This document shows positions 45,122 to 53,180 of a stretch of 64,000 nucleotides of DNA, in pieces. The notes under the pieces were generated by a model, which worked only from the letters and a program-made list of their open reading frames with translations, ran no database searches and was not told the origin of the DNA. A program made the translations under genes and the position numbers. The stretch is taken from assembly GCF_007830515.1 (NCBI RefSeq), contig NZ_VLKT01000036.1, positions 1-64,000 of the forward strand. Reading direction: 5' to 3'. How positions within the stretch are numbered: position 1 is the stretch's first letter; every line of letters starts with the position of its first letter. The DNA comes from Mesorhizobium tianshanense. Its GTDB lineage: Bacteria > Pseudomonadota > Alphaproteobacteria > Rhizobiales > Rhizobiaceae.

Positions 45122-46000
45122 GTGGCTGACCATCTGCTCGATCACGTCCGTCCGTATCTCGACCGCAGCATCGAAGAGCGGATCGCTTATATCCAAGCGC
45201 CGCGATGGATCGGCCATCAGGTTGCGATCCAGGCGCATGAACGCCTTGCCGAGTTGCTGTCCCGGCCGCCAGCGCTGCGGACCAGAGGGCTGATGCTGGT
45301 CGGGCCCTATGCCAATGGCAAAACGATGATCGCCGAGCGGTTCGCCGTGGGGCACCTGAGAGCGGCCGAGCAACAGCGGGTGTGGGTGGTCCAAACGCGC
45401 GAGGGCGCCGGCCTCGCACATTTCTACGGAAGTATCCTTCAGGCGCTGCGCGCTCCGACCGGCAACAGCCGGGATGTCGGCCGCAAGGCCGAGCAGATCG
45501 ATCACCTGCTCGACAGCCTGAAGCCCAGGATCCTGATATTCGACGAATTCCACAATGCGCTGCGTGGCCGGGCCCGCGACGTCGAGGCGGTCCTTGCGTT
45601 CCTCAGGCGGATCGGCCGCCAGTTTGACATCTCGCCGGTTCTGATTGGTGAGGTCGCCGTCTTCGATTTCGTCAACCAGACCGCCGAAATGGCGACCCGG
45701 TTCGACCTGCACGCAGTACCGAGATGGCAATATGGCGAGGAGTTTCTCGCTCTGCTCGACAGCCTCGAAGCCGCCTTGCCGCTCGCCCGTGCTTCCGATC
45801 TCTCGGATGCATCGATGGCGCGGACGGTCTTTAAGCTCTCCGAGGGCCTGATCGGCGAGGTCGTGGCGATCATCTCCGCGGCGGCCGTGACGGCAGCGAG
45901 ATCTGGTGCGGAGCGGGTCACGAAATCCGGGCTCGAAGCGCTTCGCTACGTCCCGGTCTCGAAGCGCCGGCGAGCGCCGGTGCGCGACGGCCTGCTATGA
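45122..46000 (+). CDS. tniB: TniB, AAA+ ATPase target-selection protein
   Basis: GTG at 45122, one base after the tniA stop, gives 292 residues. Walker A VGPYANGKTMIAE (61-68), Walker B RILIFDEFHNALRGR and sensor PVLIGEVAVFDF identify the TniB/TnsC-type ATPase, which binds target DNA and activates TniA. The open frame starts earlier (44996) inside tniA, but that text is a shadow. It overlaps tniQ by 4 bases. Confidence 0.92.
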   Translation: MADHLLDHVRPYLDRSIEERIAYIQAPRWIGHQVAIQAHERLAELLSRPPALRTRGLMLVGPYANGKTMIAERFAVGHLRAAEQQRVWVVQTREGAGLAHFYGSILQALRAPTGNSRDVGRKAEQIDHLLDSLKPRILIFDEFHNALRGRARDVEAVLAFLRRIGRQFDISPVLIGEVAVFDFVNQTAEMATRFDLHAVPRWQYGEEFLALLDSLEAALPLARASDLSDASMARTVFKLSEGLIGEVVAIISAAAVTAARSGAERVTKSGLEALRYVPVSKRRRAPVRDGLL

Positions 46001-47061
46001 GGGGTGACGCGTTCGGCGCGGATTTCGCCGTCGAGATCCGCGAGCGATACGGCGACGTCGCTAGGGATCGGTGGCCGGTTTCCGTCGACCCACGTCCAGA
46101 CGAATTGCTGTCAAGTTGGATCAACCGCCTCGCGCTCGCAAACGGAATCGCGCCGCGGCCGTTCTCCGGCGTCCTCGGGTGCGGCGACGGGATGTGGTCG
46201 CCCTGCCTCGACCTCCAGATTCCACGCCACATCGCCGCTTTCCTCGGTGATCAGTCGGGCGTTCCGCAGGATGCGATCTCAGCGATGGCCCTGACTGGCT
46301 GGGCGTTGACGCCGCTCCTGCTGCCGCTGCGCGAAAACGCCCGCCGGCTACGCTCGACCTGGATGCAGTTTTGCCCTCAGTGTCTTGCACAGGACGAAAC
46401 GCCGTACTTTCGTCGGCAGTGGCGGCTGGCATCTCGCATCTCCTGCTTCGTGCATGGTTGCGGTCTTCGCGATCGATGCCCGGCCTGCCGCAGCGGAATC
46501 GTGTCCTACGATCAGGGCGAGCTTGTCCTGCAGCATTTCTGCGCACGTTGCGGCTTCGACCTGCGTGACGCCCCCAAGGTCGCGGTCAAGGCAGCCGCAC
46601 GCCGGCTGGAGCGCGCGATCGCGGATATCTGTAGGGTGGAATCGGCCAAAAGATCGGCGGAAACCAGCGATGTCGTCTTGCGCGTACGGCGCTCGCCGGC
46701 AACCGCTGATATCGGCTCGGCGAGGACCCTCACAAATCTGTCGACCACCGCGCGTATTCGCTGCTTCGGGGAACTCGCGGCAAAACCCCTTGACTGGCTG
46801 GTGACGGACAAGGACGTCGCCGTCGCTCACCGGCGCTGGATGATCGCGGCGGCGGGCGGCCATAATCAATTGATCGCCTGCTTCGCCAACTTCCTGGACA
46901 AACATCAGGCGAAGCCGAGATCCACGCGCCCGACACGGCCCAGTGCTCGACTCGCCGATTTGCTGACGGCATATTTTCGTGTGACCGGCGATCGGACCTT
47001 GTCGAAACCCCATCGCGATCTTCCAGCCCAGCGAACCCGAGATCGCGGCCGGATCCTATGA
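45997..47061 (+). CDS. tniQ: TniQ, target-recognition accessory protein
   Basis: A 354-residue TniQ/TnsD-type protein: PDELLSSWINRLALANG at about 31-47 is the family signature, and the zinc-ribbon pattern FCPQCLAQDETPYFRRQWRL, then CFVHGCGLRDRCPAC, supplies Cys/His ligands. It links TniB to a target site in related transposons. It overlaps tniB (ATGA) and ends 17 bp before the convergent scpB stop. Confidence 0.9.
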   Translation: MRGDAFGADFAVEIRERYGDVARDRWPVSVDPRPDELLSSWINRLALANGIAPRPFSGVLGCGDGMWSPCLDLQIPRHIAAFLGDQSGVPQDAISAMALTGWALTPLLLPLRENARRLRSTWMQFCPQCLAQDETPYFRRQWRLASRISCFVHGCGLRDRCPACRSGIVSYDQGELVLQHFCARCGFDLRDAPKVAVKAAARRLERAIADICRVESAKRSAETSDVVLRVRRSPATADIGSARTLTNLSTTARIRCFGELAAKPLDWLVTDKDVAVAHRRWMIAAAGGHNQLIACFANFLDKHQAKPRSTRPTRPSARLADLLTAYFRVTGDRTLSKPHRDLPAQRTRDRGRIL

Positions 47062-47078
47062 TCCTTGGCATAGATCAT

Positions 47079-47777
47079 TTATTCGTCAATGGCGGCGTCT
47101 GCGCCACTGTCGCCGGCATCTGCAAACCCCGGCATGATGTCGCCGGCGAGCAGCTTCTCCTTCGAAAGCAACCCGGCGTCCTCGAGCGCCTCGAAGTCGG
47201 GCAGGTCTCGCAGCGTGTCGAGCCCGAACTCGAGCAGGAATGCTTTGGTGGTGACATAGGTATAGGGTGCGCCCGGCGTCGGACTGCGGGGTCCGGAGGC
47301 GATCAGGCCGGCACCGCGCATATGGCCGATCAGGTCGCGAGAAATCTCCTTGCCGAAAAACGATGACAGTTCGGCGCGGGTGATCGGCTGGAAGTAGGCC
47401 ACGCACATCAGCACCAGCACGTCCGACTGGGTGAGGTCGACCGCGCGCTCGCTGCCGCCGACTGCGGCGCGGATGGCATCGGCGTAAGCCGGGCGGGTCA
47501 GGTGCTTCCAGCCGCCGGCGACGGAGACGAGGTCATAGGGCCGGCCGCGCAGCTCCTCGCGGATGTCGTCGATCAAAAGATCGATGCTGCAGGTTTTTCC
47601 GACGATGCGAGCTAGCGTCTCCCGGCCGACCGGTTCACTGGCGGCGAAGATCGTTGCCTCGACGCGGTTCATCCATTCGCGCCAGCGCGCCTCCGGCGGC
47701 AGATGATCCAGCTCCCGGTCGAACAGATGGTCATCTGATCGACCTTTCCCCTCTCTCGCGCGCGCCGCCTCGACCAT
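47079..47777 (-). CDS. scpB: ScpB-like SMC complex subunit (transposon cargo)
   Basis: A 232-residue protein with the two winged helices of ScpB: RVEATIFAASEPVGRETLARIVG (about 37-60), VSVAGGWKHLTRPAYADAIR, then LVLMCVAYFQPITRAELSSFFGK and MRGAGLIASGP. ScpB normally works with SMC and ScpA in chromosome segregation; neither partner is encoded here. It starts 3 bases after the DUF1403 stop, so the two are one unit. Plasmid and transposon copies next to DUF1403 and an integrase recur in rhizobia; their role is not known to me. Confidence 0.85.
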   Translation of the reverse strand: MVEAARAREGKGRSDDHLFDRELDHLPPEARWREWMNRVEATIFAASEPVGRETLARIVGKTCSIDLLIDDIREELRGRPYDLVSVAGGWKHLTRPAYADAIRAAVGGSERAVDLTQSDVLVLMCVAYFQPITRAELSSFFGKEISRDLIGHMRGAGLIASGPRSPTPGAPYTYVTTKAFLLEFGLDTLRDLPDFEALEDAGLLSKEKLLAGDIMPGFADAGDSGADAAIDE

Positions 47778-47779
47778 TC

Positions 47780-48802
47780 TTACAGCCCGTAGATGCGGAA
47801 GGTCGGGCGACCCGACAATTCGCGGACGGCGCCGAGTTCGAGCAGACGGTCGAACAGGCGGCGCAGGCCGCGATCGCTCATCCCGGCGATATTTTCCGAT
47901 GCCACAATCGCGTCGTCAGACAGCAGCTTTTCAATAACGGTGTTTGCTGCCTTGGCTCTGAGTTTCGGGGCGACTGCGAGCAGCCGATCCGCCCGGCGCC
48001 CGAGTTCCGCAGACAGATCGATCGCGCGCAGCGCGGCACGCGCCTGCGCGCCAAGCAGCGCCTTTGCCCACCCTGCTTCGTCGACAATGTTCGTCGAAGC
48101 TTGGGCTGTCGCCGTGCGACGTGAACGACCGGGGCTAATGCCGAAAGCCGCATTGGTACCCAACAGCGGCACTGCATGTGACCAGCCCAGCCGTTGCGCC
48201 AGCAGCGCGTCGGCGAGCCAGGATCCGAAGACACGGCCGAAGCCGTGTCGTTCGGCGGCCGTGAACGCACCTGTCAACATCCCAACCGTCCCGGCGCTGG
48301 CGCCGACCTTGCGGAGTTCATCCACCAGCTCGCCCACCGCCTCGTCGTCGCGAGCGTGGCCAAACTCTTCCAACACGGCGCCGAGGTTTGCCTCCGTCAG
48401 AAGATCCTCGGTGGGTCGGGCGGTCAGTCGGCACCAGCCCAAATACATCCTGCCGGCAGGCCCGGCATCGTCGCCCGGCCGAGTGAGCAGCACGGCATCT
48501 CGAAGCGCCGCATCATCCTCGACTCGTCCCGCCTGCTTTGCCGTTATCGAGGCGGCGGCAAGGGCGAGGCGTCGACCCCAGGCGCCCGCCCATCGCTCTT
48601 GCCGGCGCACTACCGCATCAAGGGCACCGATGGCGGCGCCGGCGGCGATCGCGATGTCCTCCAAGCCTTGTGCCGCAACGGCTTGCTCACCGGGGACCGC
48701 CCTCCGTAGCCAGGTCGGAAGGGCGACTATGGGGGCACTCACCGTGGCGCCGGCGAGCATACCAAGGTGGCGTGGAGACGGTATGGCGCGCAGAATCATC
48801 AC
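47780..48802 (-). CDS. DUF1403-family protein (transposon cargo)
   Basis: A 340-residue protein matching the DUF1403 layout: an Ala-rich helical N-terminus (VPGEQAVAAQGLEDIAIAAG, then LDAVVRRQERWAGAWGRRLAL), MYLGWCRLTARPTEDLLTEA, and a C-terminal winged-helix-like part (AGMSDRGLRRLFDRLLELGAVRELSG). No enzymatic motif is visible. It is co-directional and tightly linked with scpB and divergent from the tyrosine recombinase, with an 11 bp arm palindrome in the shared promoter. Its C-terminal domain might bind DNA. Confidence 0.78.
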   Translation of the reverse strand: MMILRAIPSPRHLGMLAGATVSAPIVALPTWLRRAVPGEQAVAAQGLEDIAIAAGAAIGALDAVVRRQERWAGAWGRRLALAAASITAKQAGRVEDDAALRDAVLLTRPGDDAGPAGRMYLGWCRLTARPTEDLLTEANLGAVLEEFGHARDDEAVGELVDELRKVGASAGTVGMLTGAFTAAERHGFGRVFGSWLADALLAQRLGWSHAVPLLGTNAAFGISPGRSRRTATAQASTNIVDEAGWAKALLGAQARAALRAIDLSAELGRRADRLLAVAPKLRAKAANTVIEKLLSDDAIVASENIAGMSDRGLRRLFDRLLELGAVRELSGRPTFRIYGL

Positions 48803-48878
48803 GAGTAGGATGAATCAAAGCGGCGCTTTTGGCAACTGCAATGCACGAAAACCGCCGCGCCTGTCGCGGATAAATAAT

Positions 48879-48903
48879 GAACGATAATGTTGCATTATCG
48901 TTC
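48879..48903. promoter_or_regulatory. Operator palindrome between DUF1403 gene and tyrosine recombinase
   Basis: GAACGATAATG (48879-48889) and its complement CATTATCGTTC (48893-48903) are separated by TTG. This perfect 11 bp inverted repeat lies in the divergent promoter region of the transposon cargo. It may be an operator or a recombinase site. Confidence 0.6.
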
Positions 48904-48924
48904 GTTTTGCTCTTTATAGAAGGA

Positions 48925-50166
48925 ATGGCCGTTTTCATCGAGCAGAAGCCCAACAATCGCGTCGCGCGACCCTCCGGAGCGTCCCACAGCACGGCGGCGC
49001 AGGACCAGGTTTCTGACGCGCGGCCGTCGGCCGACCCAGCTACGCCGGAAGTCGACGACGACGGTCCGGACGGCGAACTGCCCGACATCGTCGACCTCGT
49101 CATGGAGATGGGCCGCGCGCCGGAGGAGCCCTCGGCCGCCCCCTCCTCTCCTCTTCCGGTCGTCGCCAATCCTCGGCTGCCGGCGCATCTCGACGCGCTG
49201 GCGGATCGTGCGCGCGATTATGTCGAGGCGGCGAGCTCGGCCAACACCCGCCGCGCCTACGCTTCGGACTGGAAGCAGTTTGCGGGCTGGTGCCGTCGGC
49301 AGGGCGTCGAGATGTTTCCGCCCGATCCGCAGGTGGTCGGCCTCTACATCACCGCCTGCGCCTCTGGAAAGGCGACCGGGGACAAGAAGCCCAACTCGGT
49401 CTCGACGATCGAGCGCCGCCTCTCCTCGCTCACCTGGAACTATGCGCAACGCGGCCAGCCGCTCGACAGGAAGGACCGCCACATAGCCACCGTCATGGCC
49501 GGCATCCGCAACAAGCACGCCGCCCCACCGCGGCAGAAGGAAGCGGTGCTGCCCGAGGATCTGATCGCCATGCTGGAGACCTTGAACCGCGGCACCCTGC
49601 GCGGCCTGCGCGACCGCGCCTTGCTTCTGCTCGGCTTTGCCGGCGGCCTGCGCCGCTCCGAGGTCGTCGGGCTCGATTGCGGCCGCGACCAGACCGAGGA
49701 TTCTTCCGGCTGGATCGAAATCCTCGACAAGGGAATGCTGTTGCGCCTGCGCGGCAAGACTGGCTGGCGCGAGGTCGAGGTCGGGCGTGGTTCGTCGGAC
49801 GCCACCTGCCCCGTCGTGGCGCTGGAAACCTGGCTCAAGCTCGCGCGCATCGCGCATGGCCCGCTCTTCCGGCGCGTCACCGGCCAAGGCAAGGCGGTCG
49901 GCGCCAACCGGCTCAACGACCAGGAGGTCGCCCGGCTCGTCAAGCGAACCGCGCTGGCGGCGGGCGTGCGTGGAGATCTGCCCGAAGGCGAACGCGGGAT
50001 GATGTTTGCCGGCCATTCGCTGCGCGCCGGCCTGGCGTCCTCGGCCGAGGTCGACGAACGCTACGTGCAGAAGCAGCTTGGCCACACCAGCGCGGAGATG
50101 ACCCGCAAGTATCAGCGCCGCCGCGACCGCTTTCGCGTCAATCTCACCAAGGCGTCGGGGCTGTAG
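48925..50166 (+). CDS. Tyrosine recombinase (transposon cargo)
   Basis: ATG 48925 (MAVFIEQKPNN) is preferred over 48877, which lies in the palindrome; 413 residues. An acidic, disordered N-terminus (about 1-80) precedes the core-binding domain (YVEAASSANTRRAYASDWKQF), then the catalytic domain with GGLRRSEV (Arg I), AGHSLRAGLAS (H-x-x-R), LGHTSAEMTRKYQRR (His and nucleophile Tyr). All expected catalytic residues are present. As the transposon lacks a serine resolvase, this enzyme could resolve transposition cointegrates; that is an inference. Confidence 0.88.
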   Translation: MAVFIEQKPNNRVARPSGASHSTAAQDQVSDARPSADPATPEVDDDGPDGELPDIVDLVMEMGRAPEEPSAAPSSPLPVVANPRLPAHLDALADRARDYVEAASSANTRRAYASDWKQFAGWCRRQGVEMFPPDPQVVGLYITACASGKATGDKKPNSVSTIERRLSSLTWNYAQRGQPLDRKDRHIATVMAGIRNKHAAPPRQKEAVLPEDLIAMLETLNRGTLRGLRDRALLLLGFAGGLRRSEVVGLDCGRDQTEDSSGWIEILDKGMLLRLRGKTGWREVEVGRGSSDATCPVVALETWLKLARIAHGPLFRRVTGQGKAVGANRLNDQEVARLVKRTALAAGVRGDLPEGERGMMFAGHSLRAGLASSAEVDERYVQKQLGHTSAEMTRKYQRRRDRFRVNLTKASGL

Positions 50167-50255
50167 AAGGCTGTAGAAAAGCCCCCTCCCCTCCCCCGTT
50201 TACGGCCGCCGAATAGCGGCTCGGACGGGTGAGGATTTTCAGCTTAGCGCTTCAA

Positions 50256-50280
50256 TTGAAATCGGGAAGTAAAATCGACA
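50256..50280 (-). repeat. Right terminal inverted repeat of the TniABQ transposon
   Basis: The complement of this 25-mer reads TGTCGATTTTACTTCCCGAT then TTCAA and matches the left end in 24 of 25 bases. It is followed by GTCGC, the second copy of the target duplication. The 89 bp between the recombinase stop and this end hold no gene. Confidence 0.92.
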
Positions 50281-50342
50281 GTCGCGCGCGCGACCGGCCC
50301 AAATAGAGCCTCCAGGGGCAAATCTCGAATCTGGTAAGCCAT
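50281..50342 (-). pseudogene. RHE_PE00001-family protein, 5' part (split by transposon)
   Basis: From ATG 50342 the minus strand reads MAYQIRDLPLEALFGPVAR and then, after the 5 bp duplication, would continue in frame as ATEALARLDERLAR at 43363. This is the typical N-terminus of the family. It shows the exact insertion point of the transposon. Its promoter remains in the 283 bp shared with the divergent serine recombinase. Confidence 0.88.
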
Positions 50343-50554
50343 TGTTTTCACAATAGCCGATTTGCCATAGTCAAGCTATCTCGATATTAAGTTGACTTGC
50401 AGGGGATTTTCTCGGGCGGTTTTTTCACTATCGATAATGACCTCCTATCGGGACTGTACAGCACCACGCCCTGGGGCGCTCAGGAAGGCTGAAACGTTGA
50501 TTTTCAGGCTTATCGAAGCCGTAGGAGCGATCCGAAGGGCCACTAGGGACGTTT

Positions 50555-50598
50555 ACAAACGATCGTTTGTTGTTATCTTCGGTGTTTGTACAAACACC
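50555..50598. promoter_or_regulatory. Two palindromes upstream of the serine recombinase
   Basis: Site 1 (50555-50570) is the perfect palindrome ACAAACGATCGTTTGT; site 2 (50581-50598) is the perfect 18 bp palindrome GGTGTTTGTACAAACACC. Both use ACAAAC half-sites, facing opposite ways. They lie 28-71 bp before the recombinase start and could be its crossover/resolution site or operators. Confidence 0.6.
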
Positions 50599-50625
50599 CC
50601 TTTCCAATGCTGAGAGACGCCGCAA

Positions 50626-51561
50626 ATGGCCCGTGAAGCGCAACATCGACGCTCCCGACGACCAAAGGGCCGGCAAATCGGCTACGCGCGCGTGTCGACG
50701 GACGAACAAGCGACGGAAGCGCAGGAAATTGAGCTGCGATCGGCCGGCTGCGACGTCGTCGTCCAGGAACATGGATCCGGTGCGTCGAGAGCTCGCCCTG
50801 CCCTACTGCGGTTGATCAGCGATATCGGCGCCGGCGATGTCCTGGTCGTCGTGCGTCTCGATCGCCTTGCGCGCTCGGTCAGCCACCTTCTTCAGGTGAT
50901 CGAGGACCTGACCGAGAAGGGCGCGCATTTCCGATCTCTCCGAGATCCGATCGACACGTCGACGCCACAGGGCATGTTTTCGCTGCAGGTACTCGGCGCC
51001 GTTGCCCAGCTCGAGCGTGCGCTGATCTCGGAACGGACCAAGGCCGGCATCATCGCTGCAAGATCGAAGGGGCGACTGCCCGGCAATCCTGGTATCCGGG
51101 AGCGCAAGCCCGAAGCCCTGGCGAAGATGACCGCGGTGCAAAAGGCGGCTTATGGCCGACGGCTTCAATCAACGATGAACCAGTGGCTTCCGACGGTCCG
51201 CCGGATGCGACCAGACCACAACTGGGACGATATCGCTCGGGTCCTGAAGCAGCGCGGCCTCAACTGGACGCCTGAACGACTGCGGCGGGCAGTGAGGTGG
51301 CTCGTCACCGAGCACCTAGCCGAATCCACACTGCTAAAGCGGGCGTCTCCCCAGCCTCCCGAAGATCGCCTGATGACCCTCGTGGCAGGGATTTCGCAAT
51401 CCAACCCAGACCTATCGCTACGCGACATCGCTGGCCAGCTCGAGCGCCTGCATGAGCGAACCCCACGAGGGAGCGCAAAATGGTCGGCCTCATCAATCAA
51501 GAACCTGCTCGATCGAGCCCGCCGGCTTGGACTCGTCGCCGAACCGTCCGCCTCATCATGA
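50626..51561 (+). CDS. Serine recombinase (resolvase family) with extended C-terminus
   Basis: A 311-residue protein with the resolvase catalytic domain: IGYARVSTDEQATEAQ (nucleophile Ser at about 24), VVRLDRLARSVSHLLQVIE, GMFSLQVLGAVAQLERALISERTKAG. After the usual E-helix come about 150 residues, with IARVLKQRGLNWTPERLRRAVRWL as a putative HTH. It lies outside the transposon ends, between the RHE_PE00001 5' part and repC, so it belongs to the plasmid backbone, perhaps for multimer resolution. It is convergent with repC and overlaps it by 6 bases. Confidence 0.88.
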   Translation: MAREAQHRRSRRPKGRQIGYARVSTDEQATEAQEIELRSAGCDVVVQEHGSGASRARPALLRLISDIGAGDVLVVVRLDRLARSVSHLLQVIEDLTEKGAHFRSLRDPIDTSTPQGMFSLQVLGAVAQLERALISERTKAGIIAARSKGRLPGNPGIRERKPEALAKMTAVQKAAYGRRLQSTMNQWLPTVRRMRPDHNWDDIARVLKQRGLNWTPERLRRAVRWLVTEHLAESTLLKRASPQPPEDRLMTLVAGISQSNPDLSLRDIAGQLERLHERTPRGSAKWSASSIKNLLDRARRLGLVAEPSASS

Positions 51562-52899
51562 TCTGCGCCCCGGCTTGTCGAGGCTGCGGCGCAACGCATC
51601 GCTGATTTCCAGCCGGGATTCGGTGCGAACTACCTTCCCAGCCATTTCGAGATCGACGGCAGCGGCTTCAGTTCCATTCCCGGCGGCTTTTGACGCCTCA
51701 AGCTTTGCCCGCAGCAAGGCCATGATCATCGGCCATACCGAGAACTTTCCGGCCTTTGCTCGATCCGTCAGGCTGCGCAAATAGCCGCCGGCGCTGTTGA
51801 TCTGGTCTTGCCGCTGGTAGATCGCGGCAATGGTTATCGCCGCCTGCTGCTCACCCAACGCCGTTCGCGCTTCCTCCCAGGCGCTCGGGCTGATGCCCAT
51901 GGTTGGACGGGCAACCTCGGCCGCAGCCAGAAAGTCACGCCAGTTGCGGATTCCGCCGCCGCCCTTCACCAGCCAAAGCATGTTCGGGCAGGCATCCAGC
52001 ACGATTCCTAACGGCAGCTCGCGCTTCGGCAGGCTCCGTACGTTGTCGGTATCCGCAACGTTGCCGTCCGCTTCATCTTTATTTCCTGAGCCACTTTCAG
52101 ATTCAGATTTAGAGTCTGGTTTTGAATTCTGTATGTGGCGTCCATTTCGGGACTCATTGGCCTCCATTTTCTGTGTTTTTACAAATGATTCCAGTGCTTC
52201 ACGCACTTCAGCCCAAAGGCCCTCCAGCTCCTCGGCAATCGCCTCGAAGGCCTGTCTGGGTGCGGTGCGTGGTATCTGGCCGACAATCGCCTGGTAGGCC
52301 TGCTGGACCCTGCCCCAATTCGCCGGCACGCCCTCCTCAATTCCAGCGTCGATCATCTTGACGATGTCACGCCGGCATATGGTTAGCCGCTCCTTAACGA
52401 GCCGAAAGGCCTTCTTCTCAGATCTGACCGCTTCCGCCAGCTCCTTGAACTCCTCTGCGCGCGCGACGATCGGCGAGATGTCGAAGCCATAGGCTTGCTC
52501 GATCTCGCCCCCCTGCCCTTTTCGGGCGAAGCGCTTGCCGTTTGGGCTGTCGCGACGGATGATCAATCCACATTCGACCAAGACGGCCAGGTGCCGTCGC
52601 AACGTCGTTGGGGGCATTCCGTTGGCGCGGCGGATCAGCTGCTCGTTGGATGGCCAGACGATCAGCTCGCTGTCGCCATAAAGCGCCGTGTCCGGATGGA
52701 ACGACAACAGTGCGTCGAGAATAGCCAAAGCGCGATCAGTAGCGCCCAGAGCGATCCTGGCGTCCTTGATATCTTGGAAAACATGCCATTTGTGGACGGT
52801 CGCGTCCTTCGACACCGTCCGTGCGTTGACTTGGCTTGAGATCATGCCAAGCGTCATCGGCCGCCGCCCAAAGGGCGTCGTCGCTAGTAGTTCAGTCAT
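51556..52899 (-). CDS. repC: RepC, replication initiator of the repABC plasmid
   Basis: A 447-residue protein with typical RepC N-terminus (RRPMTLGMISSQVN) and winged-helix region (NEQLIRRANGMPPTTLRRHLAVLVECGLIIRRDSPNGKRFARKG, about 108-150), and the conserved C-terminal part (VLDACPNMLWLVKGGGGIRNWRDFLAAAEVARPTMGISPSAW). In repABC plasmids the origin lies inside repC; the AT-rich stretch at about 52060-52190, encoding the Ser/Asp/Asn-rich linker, is the likely site. Third gene of repA-repB-repC, separated from repB by the antisense RNA region. Confidence 0.93.
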   Translation of the reverse strand: MTELLATTPFGRRPMTLGMISSQVNARTVSKDATVHKWHVFQDIKDARIALGATDRALAILDALLSFHPDTALYGDSELIVWPSNEQLIRRANGMPPTTLRRHLAVLVECGLIIRRDSPNGKRFARKGQGGEIEQAYGFDISPIVARAEEFKELAEAVRSEKKAFRLVKERLTICRRDIVKMIDAGIEEGVPANWGRVQQAYQAIVGQIPRTAPRQAFEAIAEELEGLWAEVREALESFVKTQKMEANESRNGRHIQNSKPDSKSESESGSGNKDEADGNVADTDNVRSLPKRELPLGIVLDACPNMLWLVKGGGGIRNWRDFLAAAEVARPTMGISPSAWEEARTALGEQQAAITIAAIYQRQDQINSAGGYLRSLTDRAKAGKFSVWPMIMALLRAKLEASKAAGNGTEAAAVDLEMAGKVVRTESRLEISDALRRSLDKPGRRS

Positions 52900-53001
52900 G
52901 GTTCTGCCCTTCAGCTTTTAGGCAAAGCGAAAGCGCTCACCAAAATGGCGTCCAATCTCCGCAAGGAGACCCTTGACTGTGATTCGCGGAAGTGAGATTC
53001 T

Positions 53002-53060
53002 CGTTGTCGCCAAACGAACGAGAGGGGCTTCCGAGACGCTGTTTCGGGGGCCTTTCTTTT
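53002..53060 (+). ncRNA. Antisense countertranscript RNA (incA-type) between repB and repC
   Basis: On the strand opposite to repABC, TTGACT (52973-52978), 17 bases and a -10-like GATTCT (52996-53001) precede an approximately 55-base segment ending in an intrinsic terminator. The repB-repC gap of 281 bp and this arrangement match the small RNA that limits RepC synthesis in repABC plasmids. The start point is approximate and the -10 match is weak. Confidence 0.6.
53026..53060 (+). terminator. Intrinsic terminator of the countertranscript RNA
   Basis: GGCTTCCGAGA (53026-53036) pairs with TTTCGGGGGCC (53042-53052) including G-U pairs, loop CGCTG, followed by TTTCTTTT. It is a good rho-independent terminator on the + strand. 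Confidence 0.75.
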
Positions 53061-53143
53061 ACCGCTTGCTACCTCTGTGTTTGTTGCGCCAAGTCTGTCT
53101 GGCTTTGGCCGAAGCCTCCACCCCGTCCAGCGCTTCGCCCACC

Positions 53144-53159
53144 CTTGTCAGATGACAAG
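53144..53159. promoter_or_regulatory. parS-like palindrome downstream of repB
   Basis: CTTGTCAGATGACAAG, one centre base different from the perfect site at 53430-53445. Probably a second RepB-binding site in the repB-repC region. Confidence 0.55.
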
Positions 53160-53180
53160 ATTTTGAGCCCGACACTGAAT

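Larger units (their letters stand above)
43364..50280 (+). mobile_element. TniABQ-type transposon carrying scpB, a DUF1403 gene and a tyrosine recombinase
   Basis: Bounded by 25 bp inverted repeats (24 of 25 identical, starting TGTCG) and flanked on both sides by GTCGC (43359-43363 and 50281-50285), a 5 bp target duplication as made by Tn5053/Tn402- and Tn7-like transposases. Length 6,917 bp. It encodes TniA, TniB and TniQ rightward, ScpB and a DUF1403 protein leftward, and a tyrosine recombinase rightward. The serine-resolvase gene tniR of Tn402-like elements is absent. It is inserted in the 20th codon of an RHE_PE00001-family gene, which is otherwise intact, so the insertion is probably recent. 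Confidence 0.93.

Noticed and set aside
48895..50085. 396-residue leftward frame
   Set aside because: Antisense to the tyrosine recombinase with all its catalytic residues.
43364..50280. CRISPR-associated transposon
   Set aside because: TniA/TniB/TniQ are present, but no cas gene or repeat-spacer array is visible inside the element or nearby.
50626..51561. Serine recombinase as TniR of the transposon
   Set aside because: It lies outside the terminal repeats and the target duplication (element ends at 50280), so it belongs to the plasmid backbone.
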